Shown here: positions 49,265 through 54,937 of the stretch, piece after piece
How the letters are laid out: every line of letters starts with the position of its first letter
Numbering within the stretch: position 1 is the stretch's first letter
NCBI GenBank assembly: GCA_964457755.1
Contig: CAYWGC010000020.1
Location: 1 to 54,937, forward strand
Direction of reading: 5' to 3'
DNA: 54,937 bases
Source: Tharpella sp964457755
Lineage (GTDB): Bacteria; Desulfobacterota; Anaeroferrophillalia; Anaeroferrophillales; Tharpellaceae
Translations under genes and position numbers: made by a program
Notes under the pieces: generated by a model
What the model saw: only the letters and a program-made list of their open reading frames with translations
The model's database searches: none
Told to the model about the DNA's origin: nothing

Positions 49265-49972
49265 ATGAAAGAGCGGGGCAGAGGGCATTTTACAGAACCT
49301 GAGAGTGAGGGTGAAAGTGAGTGGTTGGCGACTTTTGCTGATCTCAGTACGTTGTTGCTCTGTTTTTTTGTGCTTCTTTTTTCGATCAGCAGTGTCGACA
49401 ATAAAAAGTTTATCTCCATTATGAATGAAGTTCGCATTAGTCTGGGGAATGCTGTGCCGATGACGGTGGTCAAGGAGAAAGAGGTTAAAGGGGATGCCGT
49501 GATCAACTTGCTCCCGAAGCAGAAAACCGTGGCCACCGAGCTGGAAGAGATTGTCAATGATGAAAAATTAAGTAATTCAACCGTCGTTGATATGGGAGAA
49601 GATGGCGCTCTGCTCAGAGTCGGCGGGAAGTTGATGTTTGAAAGTGGTTCATCCGAAATCAATCCGCGGATGTTCTCGGCCATGGATAAAATAATTGTCA
49701 TGGCGCACAAGTATCCTGAGTACCATATTGACATTAAGGGTCATACTGATAATCTGCCGATAAGTGCCGGAAAGTTTTTATCAAATTGGGAACTTTCAGC
49801 TTTAAGGGCGACAACGGTATTGCGCTATCTTCTGGAGCAGGGGTTGGGGCCTGAGCGTTTGACCGCCACCGGTTATGCTGATACTCAGCCTTTGGTTCCG
49901 AACTTGACTGCTGAAAATAGATCCCGCAATCGGCGAGTTGAATTTCTTTTTAAGAAACGGGTGAAAAAATAA
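49265..49972 (+). CDS. motB: Flagellar motor stator protein MotB
   Basis: About 235 residues. The single helix carries the ion-binding Asp in WLATFADLSTLLLCFF (about residue 25). The C-terminal OmpA-like peptidoglycan-binding domain (about 120-225) has IDIKGHTDNLPIS and NRSRNRRVEF. The frame opens at a GTG at 49259; the ATG at 49265 follows AGGTGG closely, and the two cannot be separated with confidence. The stop overlaps the PilZ gene start (TAATG). Confidence 0.95.
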   Translation: MKERGRGHFTEPESEGESEWLATFADLSTLLLCFFVLLFSISSVDNKKFISIMNEVRISLGNAVPMTVVKEKEVKGDAVINLLPKQKTVATELEEIVNDEKLSNSTVVDMGEDGALLRVGGKLMFESGSSEINPRMFSAMDKIIVMAHKYPEYHIDIKGHTDNLPISAGKFLSNWELSALRATTVLRYLLEQGLGPERLTATGYADTQPLVPNLTAENRSRNRRVEFLFKKRVKK

Positions 49973-50355
49973 TGGTGAGTGATCTGAATGTCAATGAGTT
50001 GATGGGTCGTGAGCGTCGTCAATTTTACCGAGTCGGCCCGTCGGTCGAAGAACCGATTGTCCTTAAAACCGGAGATGGAAATTTCCCCCTGATAGAAATC
50101 AGCGGCGGGGGCTGTCGTTTGCCGATTGCGGCCCAATTGAGCATTTTAGAGACTGATTTGCTGGATTTGTGCCTGCCTGGTATAAGCAACGCGATAAAAG
50201 TGCGATTGCGAACCATGAATGCTGATGAGAAGTCTTTCGGGGTAGAGTTTGTCGAGCTTGATCCTCAACTGCGTGAGGTGATATGTAATTACGTTAGAAG
50301 CCGGGAGATTGAACTTGTCCGTCGTTTTCGAGATCAAGCCAGCAGCAGTTGTTAA
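49972..50355 (+). CDS. PilZ domain protein
   Basis: A 127-aa protein with the c-di-GMP-binding motifs of PilZ: RERRQFYRVGPS (RxxxR, about residues 13-24) and EISGGGCRL (the D/NxSxxG motif with Glu at the first place, about 43-51). Its one-base overlap with motB suggests it acts on this stator or its control, as YcgR does for flagellar motors. It is followed by the convergent korDABC operon. Confidence 0.9.
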   Translation: MVSDLNVNELMGRERRQFYRVGPSVEEPIVLKTGDGNFPLIEISGGGCRLPIAAQLSILETDLLDLCLPGISNAIKVRLRTMNADEKSFGVEFVELDPQLREVICNYVRSREIELVRRFRDQASSSC

Positions 50356-50369
50356 AAGCACTTTTCTAC

Positions 50370-50954
50370 TCAGCTGTCAGCTTCAATAAGCTCGGCATCA
50401 ATCCCATGGTTATTTTTAATTGCCTCTTTTGCCAGTTTTTTACCAAAAGCCAAAGCTTCAGAGTTCATCTTTTTGGTGCCGGCCGGGACGCGGGCGCTGA
50501 CCGCGGCCAGCAGAGCTTGGGCTGAAACTACTTTAGTCGCTTCACAGATAACCCCTAGAGCCACGATATTACTGAAGATCTCTTTGCCGAATTTCTCACG
50601 GGTGCTGGCCGAGATGGGGATGGCCAGGGCGCTGCTGGTAGGTATCTGGTTGACATAGGTGGTGTCGACGATGAAAAGGCCCCCGGCTTTCAAATCGAAG
50701 GAGTATTGGTCGCTGGCTTTCTGACTCATTGTCAGAAGAATATCAACCCAGGTTGCTTTTGGAAAAAAGATCGGGCCATCGGCAATAATGATTTCAGATC
50801 GACTGGCACCGCCCCGGGCTTCGGGGCCGTACGATTGGCTCTGGACAACATTCTTATTATCTAAGATCGCAGCTTCGGCCAGAATAATACCAGCCGTAAT
50901 CAGTCCCTGGCCACCACTGCCCGCCAGTCTTATCTCAGTTTTAGTCTGCTTCAC
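50370..50954 (-). CDS. korC: 2-oxoacid:ferredoxin oxidoreductase, gamma subunit
   Basis: A 194-aa subunit with the gamma-family start RLAGSGGQGLITAG (about residues 9-22) and YGPEARGGASRSEIII. It is fourth in the D-A-B-C order on this strand and its GTG start overlaps the beta-subunit stop by 4 bp. The set would use ferredoxin to oxidise or make 2-oxoacids, most likely 2-oxoglutarate (Kor), though other 2-oxoacids are possible. Confidence 0.93.
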   Translation of the reverse strand: MKQTKTEIRLAGSGGQGLITAGIILAEAAILDNKNVVQSQSYGPEARGGASRSEIIIADGPIFFPKATWVDILLTMSQKASDQYSFDLKAGGLFIVDTTYVNQIPTSSALAIPISASTREKFGKEIFSNIVALGVICEATKVVSAQALLAAVSARVPAGTKKMNSEALAFGKKLAKEAIKNNHGIDAELIEADS

Positions 50955-51796
50955 GCCGGTTTCCCTTTGACTTGGTTTTGTGCTTGTTCAATAATTGTAT
51001 CATACTGTTCGCAAAATTCGGGCAGCTCTTTTTCGACAAGAACCCCAGTAATAATTCTTCCTTCGAGCTCTTCCGAGCTCATTTTTTCAGCCCGACTTTT
51101 ATCGACAGCCACCTGCTTTTGCCACTTTAACATCTCGACGGCGCCCCCCTTGCGGTTGAGGCGGCCGTAAGTGGTCGGGCAGTGGGTAATCACTTCGACG
51201 ACTGAGAAACCTTTGTGCTGAATCGCTTTTTTGATGATATTCTGGAGTTGTAAGGTGTGGTAGCTGGTTGTGCGGCCGACAAAGGTGGCACCCGCAGCTT
51301 CAACCAGCGCCGAAATATTGAAAGGTCGTTCGATATTGCCGAGTTTACAGGTATAGGCCTTGTCGCCATGTGGTGTGGTTGGGCTGTATTGGCCGCCGGT
51401 CATGCCGTAGATGTAGTTGTTAAAAATTATTGTAGTGATGTCGATGTTGCGGCGGCAGGCATGGATCAGATGGTTGCCGCCGATAGCTGTAGCGTCACCG
51501 TCGCCAGTTGCAACCAGAACATTTAGTTCGGGCCGGGCTAATTTGAGGCCGGTGGCAAAAGGTAGAGCCCGGCCATGGGTGGTATGCAGGGTGTTGAAGT
51601 CGACATAGACCGAGGTTCGTCCGGTACAACCGATACCTGAGACAAAAGCAATATCGTTTTTGTCGATCGCCAGCGAATCTATGGCGCGCAGCATGTTTCC
51701 CAAAATAGTGCCAATTCCGCAGCCCGGACACCAGATATGAGGGAATTTTTTGTTGTGGCGAAAATATTTGTTGACCAGTTGAGAGTTGCTGATCAT
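50951..51796 (-). CDS. korB: 2-oxoacid:ferredoxin oxidoreductase, beta subunit
   Basis: The 281-aa TPP-binding subunit has the pyrophosphate and metal site GDGDATAIGGNHLIHACR (about residues 92-109) and NNYIYGMTGGQYSPTTP. CPGCGIG near the N-terminus is part of the usual cluster-linked motif. The ATG overlaps the alpha stop (ATGA). Confidence 0.95.
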   Translation of the reverse strand: MISNSQLVNKYFRHNKKFPHIWCPGCGIGTILGNMLRAIDSLAIDKNDIAFVSGIGCTGRTSVYVDFNTLHTTHGRALPFATGLKLARPELNVLVATGDGDATAIGGNHLIHACRRNIDITTIIFNNYIYGMTGGQYSPTTPHGDKAYTCKLGNIERPFNISALVEAAGATFVGRTTSYHTLQLQNIIKKAIQHKGFSVVEVITHCPTTYGRLNRKGGAVEMLKWQKQVAVDKSRAEKMSSEELEGRIITGVLVEKELPEFCEQYDTIIEQAQNQVKGKPA

Positions 51797-52935
51797 CGTA
51801 CCATTCCTTTAACTGTTTTGACGATTTCATCCGGGGCGATAATGGTGCCGTTGACCCGGTTGATTTTTTCGATCACCGCCTTGCCGGCGTTAACCCGCAA
51901 GACTTCACGATAGATCTGGCCCATATTAAGTTCCGGGACGAGAATGGTTTTGAGCTGGGGCAGGTAATGTTCCAAAGCAAAACGGGGGAAAGGCCAGAGT
52001 GTGCCGAGTTTGATTAGGCCGATCTTGATGCCAGATTTGCGGAGCTGCTCCAGGGCTGAACGGGCCGAAAGTACCATGCTGCCGTAGGCCAGGATGGCGT
52101 GTTCAGCATCTTCCATCAATTCATAATCGACCAGGCAGATTTCGCGAAAGCCCCGCTCGATTTTGGCGAAGAGTCCCCGAATATTATCGCGGGCTTCATT
52201 CGGGTTGGCGGTGGGAAAACCTTTAGCATCATGAATCAGGCCGGTAATGTGGTAGCGATAGCCGTCACCAAAACTGGCCATTGGGGCAACCCCACTGGCG
52301 GAACGTTCGTAGGGCAGGTACCACTCTGGCGGCATGTTAGGTTGTACTCGATTAACCTGTTCGACCATCGCTAAGGGAGGCAGGCTGACTCGAGCCCGCA
52401 TGTGGCCGATTACTTCATCCATGAGTATGATTACGGGATTGCGATATTTTTCAGCAAAATTAACGGCTTTGATGGTGTAAAGAAAAGCTTCCTCAACACT
52501 GGATGGAGTCAAAACGATTATCGGGTGATCACCGTGCGTGCCCCACCGCGCCTGCATGACATCACCCTGGGAAGGGCTTGTCGGCAATCCGGTTGAGGGC
52601 CCCGCCCGCATAACATTGACAATGACCAGGGGGATTTCAGCGAGACAGGCAAAACCAAGGTTTTCCTGCATCAGAGAAAAACCCGGTCCCGAGGTCGCCG
52701 TCAAGGTTTTACAACCGCCGATAGAGGCTCCGATGATGGCGGCAATGCTGCCGATCTCATCTTCCATCTGGATGAATTTACCGCCATTTTCTGGTAGTTT
52801 ATCGGCCAGGATCTCGGCAATCTCAGTTGATGGCGTGATCGGATATCCGGCAAAGAAATTGACGCCCGCCGCCAGAGCCCCTTCGGCCACAGCCTCGTTG
52901 CCCTGCATTAACTGGTAGGAGGTTTTTTTAGTCAT
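51793..52935 (-). CDS. korA: 2-oxoacid:ferredoxin oxidoreductase, alpha subunit
   Basis: The 380-aa subunit begins MTKKTSYQLMQGNEAVAEGA and has FFAGYPITPSTEIAE and MEDEIGSIAAIIGAS, the family motifs near the thiamine site. The frame is open to 53031 inside korD; the ATG at 52935 with GGAGGAGC upstream is the start and overlaps the korD stop (ATGA). The separate alpha and gamma genes make this the four-subunit type. Confidence 0.95.
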   Translation of the reverse strand: MTKKTSYQLMQGNEAVAEGALAAGVNFFAGYPITPSTEIAEILADKLPENGGKFIQMEDEIGSIAAIIGASIGGCKTLTATSGPGFSLMQENLGFACLAEIPLVIVNVMRAGPSTGLPTSPSQGDVMQARWGTHGDHPIIVLTPSSVEEAFLYTIKAVNFAEKYRNPVIILMDEVIGHMRARVSLPPLAMVEQVNRVQPNMPPEWYLPYERSASGVAPMASFGDGYRYHITGLIHDAKGFPTANPNEARDNIRGLFAKIERGFREICLVDYELMEDAEHAILAYGSMVLSARSALEQLRKSGIKIGLIKLGTLWPFPRFALEHYLPQLKTILVPELNMGQIYREVLRVNAGKAVIEKINRVNGTIIAPDEIVKTVKGMVR

Positions 52936-53198
52936 GCTTGCTCCTCCCCGGGTTTGTCCGCGGTTTTGACTTCCTCGACATTGATAGCAAAATCGGGGCA
53001 GCGGAGCTCGCACATATGGCAGGCGATACATTTTCCCGGGGCTTTGGCAAAAAGTCGGCGGTTTTCATCCATGGCCAAAACCTCTTTCGGGCAGAAAGCG
53101 ACGCAGATCCCACAACTTTTGCACCAGTCATAAAATATGGTTATTTTGGGATGGCTTTCGGGGGGCAACTCTTGGCGGGTCTCTTTTTTTGAAACCAT
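52932..53198 (-). CDS. korD: 2-oxoacid:ferredoxin oxidoreductase, ferredoxin-type delta subunit
   Basis: An 88-aa ferredoxin with two 4Fe-4S sites: CKSCGICVAFCP (about residues 26-37) and CIACHMCELRCP (about 57-68). It feeds electrons between the TPP subunits and free ferredoxin. It is the first gene of the korDABC operon. Confidence 0.93.
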   Translation of the reverse strand: MVSKKETRQELPPESHPKITIFYDWCKSCGICVAFCPKEVLAMDENRRLFAKAPGKCIACHMCELRCPDFAINVEEVKTADKPGEEQA

Positions 53199-53402
53199 GG
53201 TATTTTAAAATTGTCTATGGTTGAGTGTTGGACGCCGTTAGGCCGGAGCTCTCACTTTGCGTTGAGAGGTTCTATTAATATTTTATTGACTGTGCATACA
53301 CCGCAGAGCGAGAGCTTGTCAATCGTTTTTAAGGGTTGCAAAGCGAGATCAATGCTGATAGAAAACTGATTAAATTGGGAAATCAAGTTGTCAGGTGGTG
53401 AA

Positions 53403-54428
53403 ATGCGCAGATTATTTGCAGGTCATGGATTGAGCTCATCGGGTCTTCTGCTGTTAATGTTCTGCGGACTCTTGGTGAGCTTCTTGGCGGGGCCCGAACA
53501 GGTCCGGGCCGGTCGTGTACGGAGGGTGGCGGTGTTGGCTTTTGCCCCGCCTTTTCTTGAAGCTTACCAGGGTTTACGGGAAGGTCTTGAAGGTCACGCT
53601 TACAACCTCGGTAAGGATTGTATTTTCGAGGTACACTTGCTTGACCGCGACCTTGCTAAAGTGGCCCCGTTGGTTGATAGAGTGGTTGCAGCCCGCTATG
53701 ATTTGATCTTTTCGATTACGACACCGGTAACCCAGGCGGTACAGGCCGCGATGCTTGTCAGTGGGGCTGATATACCCGTAGTTTTTACAACTGTTGCTGA
53801 CCCCTTAGGTTCTAAAATCGTGACCGATCTGCGGCATCCACAGGGCAATTTTACCGGGGTCAGCCATCTCTCAATCGAGTTGCTGCCGCAACGTCTATTG
53901 CTCTTTAAGAAAGCTTTTCCAGGTTTAAAAAGTGTCGCAGTTTTCTTTGATCCTCAGGAGGAGATCTCGAAAAGATCTTTTAACCAAGGCTATCTGCAGC
54001 AGGCGGCCGCCGATGCTGGGGTTGCGCTGCAGGTTAACCATGTTCGTAATCACGAAGAGATGCTCTTAAGCTGTCGGAGTTTTAGCGCCGGTCAGGCGGA
54101 TGCTCTTTTTATGCTGCCGGATGCGCTTTCGGTTGCTCATTTCAAAGAACTTCTTGAACTTTCACATCGTTTGCAGATACCCCTGATGGTCATTGATAAT
54201 ATGTTGCTGCAAAAAGGTGGAGTGATCGGCTACAGTCCCACTTTTTATGGGGTCGGATTCCAGGCTGCCAACATTGTGCATCAGATCTTTAAAGGGGTTG
54301 CTCCAGGCCAGATTGCGGTCCAGAATCCCGATCGGGTAGAACTCGTCGTTTCGGTAAAGGAGGCGCGTATTCTCGGTCTTGAAATCAGTGATGAGATTCT
54401 TCTGCAGGCGGACGAGGTCTTACGGTGA
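53403..54428 (+). CDS. ABC-type periplasmic substrate-binding protein (PF04392 type)
   Basis: A 341-aa exported protein. The signal peptide spans about residues 1-35 (GLLLLMFCGLLVSFLA). The mature part has two alpha/beta lobes (LAFAPPFLEAYQGLREGL; FSITTPVTQAVQ; VVFTTVADPLGSKIV; FTGVSHLSIE), typical of this family, which includes TrpX-like tryptophan binders. The ATG at 53403 follows CAGGTGGTGAA. The following gene is a membrane sensor with an overlapping start (GTGA), so the protein may present a ligand to that sensor and not to a transporter. Confidence 0.88.
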   Translation: MRRLFAGHGLSSSGLLLLMFCGLLVSFLAGPEQVRAGRVRRVAVLAFAPPFLEAYQGLREGLEGHAYNLGKDCIFEVHLLDRDLAKVAPLVDRVVAARYDLIFSITTPVTQAVQAAMLVSGADIPVVFTTVADPLGSKIVTDLRHPQGNFTGVSHLSIELLPQRLLLFKKAFPGLKSVAVFFDPQEEISKRSFNQGYLQQAAADAGVALQVNHVRNHEEMLLSCRSFSAGQADALFMLPDALSVAHFKELLELSHRLQIPLMVIDNMLLQKGGVIGYSPTFYGVGFQAANIVHQIFKGVAPGQIAVQNPDRVELVVSVKEARILGLEISDEILLQADEVLR

Positions 54429-54937
54429 AGGCAAATTTTTCTCTCTATCGTAAATTCCTTTCCGGTTTTGTTGTGGTGGCAGCACTACCGCTATTGTTCG
54501 GCTCTCTCTATTTTTATAAAGTTCTGCAGCGTCATTTGCGAGCTGAAGTCGAGCGCATTAATCTTGTCCAAGCTCAGGCTGCCGGCAATCAGGTCGGTGG
54601 GCATATTCAAGAGATCGACAGAAGCCTCTCTTTTGCTGCGAGCCAGTACCTTTTCAAAAAAAAGGGCAGTGAAATTATCTCCTGGACCTACCGGCAACAT
54701 CCTGAAGTTCGTAAACTGGTAGTCGTTGATCTCGAAAACAGGGTGGTTGAGGCGGTGTCACGTTATGGTTACATGAGCCCCGGAATGCCCTCGCCATTAC
54801 TGGCTTTCGAGAGTGCTTATCCGCAGCAGAAAAAGATATTATTCAGCCAGTGGCAGCTTGAACCGCAGATGCTTATGGTCTTCCCCTACGGTGGTCCCCA
54901 AAAACTGGACAATATGTTAAGCTATAGATCACTCACA
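54425..54937 (+). CDS. Membrane sensor protein, N-terminal part (truncated by window edge)
   Basis: A GTG at 54425 overlaps the preceding stop, and the frame stays open to the right edge for 171 codons. The product has a hydrophobic helix (FVVVAALPLLFGSLYFY, about residues 15-31) and then a periplasmic-type domain (VERINLVQAQAAGNQVG; SWTYRQHPEVRKLVVVD; ENRVVEAVSRYGY), the layout of dCACHE-type sensor kinases. The kinase or other output domain would lie beyond the window; its nature is not seen. Confidence 0.75.
   Translation, partial: MKANFSLYRKFLSGFVVVAALPLLFGSLYFYKVLQRHLRAEVERINLVQAQAAGNQVGGHIQEIDRSLSFAASQYLFKKKGSEIISWTYRQHPEVRKLVVVDLENRVVEAVSRYGYMSPGMPSPLLAFESAYPQQKKILFSQWQLEPQMLMVFPYGGPQKLDNMLSYRSLT

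Overview
The window looks like chromosome from a Gram-negative, probably anaerobic bacterium of the Desulfobacterota (the former deltaproteobacteria). Signs are the leuS-lptE-holA-rpsU order, a zapA / 6S RNA / rny / ymdB-like locus, a korDABC 2-oxoacid:ferredoxin oxidoreductase, a membrane polyferredoxin, selA, LPS proteins (LptE, LpxR-like), flagellar stator genes, and PF04392-type binding proteins paired with sensors. The taxonomic call is an inference from gene content; no rRNA is present.

Layout. 1-1836: an AT-rich, edge-truncated gene on the minus strand lies head-to-head with an integron integrase, the arrangement of an integron platform with its first cassette. 1850-4835 (minus): FAD/NAD reductase, SelO and an MtfA-like peptidase. 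5004-7089 (minus): SDR dehydrogenase and LpxR-like outer membrane protein. 7302-11324 (minus): polyferredoxin, Tat-exported DUF362 protein, SUI1/YciH factor and an Old Yellow Enzyme relative. 11433-12974 (minus): YifB/ComM ATPase. 13139-20737 (plus): speD-bioA, a DksA-type zinc finger protein, leuS-lptE-holA-HD phosphohydrolase, rpsU. 20883-23917 (minus): panD, panC, panB and a cytidylate-kinase-like protein, with a structured leader and terminator just before panB. 24287-29316 (plus): HemN-like radical SAM protein, selA, SH3 protein, rmuC. 29349-30572 (minus): dihaem cytochrome c peroxidase-like protein. 31191-38533 (plus): Gld-type ABC system with DUF4340, a minimal penicillin-binding transpeptidase, a TIGR01212 radical SAM protein. 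38702-42796 (plus): two small coiled-coil proteins, zapA, 6S RNA, RNase Y, YmdB-like phosphoesterase. 42890-45355: a small Gln-rich protein and a convergent dynamin-like GTPase. 45683-50355 (plus): tRNA(CAU), Nif3-like protein, zinc-ribbon coiled coil, RNase P RNA, motA-motB-PilZ. 50370-53198 (minus): korDABC. 53403-end (plus): periplasmic binding protein and the start of a membrane sensor.

Between the genes lie several families of short dispersed repeats: a 124-161 bp palindromic element flanking leuS-lptE, a 139 bp MITE-like palindrome before the tRNA with a solo end before motA, and arrays of 7-nt repeats (GTTCAAA-type and GCCCACT). Some touch genes directly; the selA stop codon lies inside a heptad array and the lptE stop overlaps an element end.

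Most genes are housekeeping. The features most worth following up are the structured panB leader, the leader ORF/terminator in front of the Nif3 gene, the integron cassette at the left edge, the Gld-type ABC/DUF4340/transpeptidase block, and the repeat families. I did not find a clear new defence or biosynthetic system.
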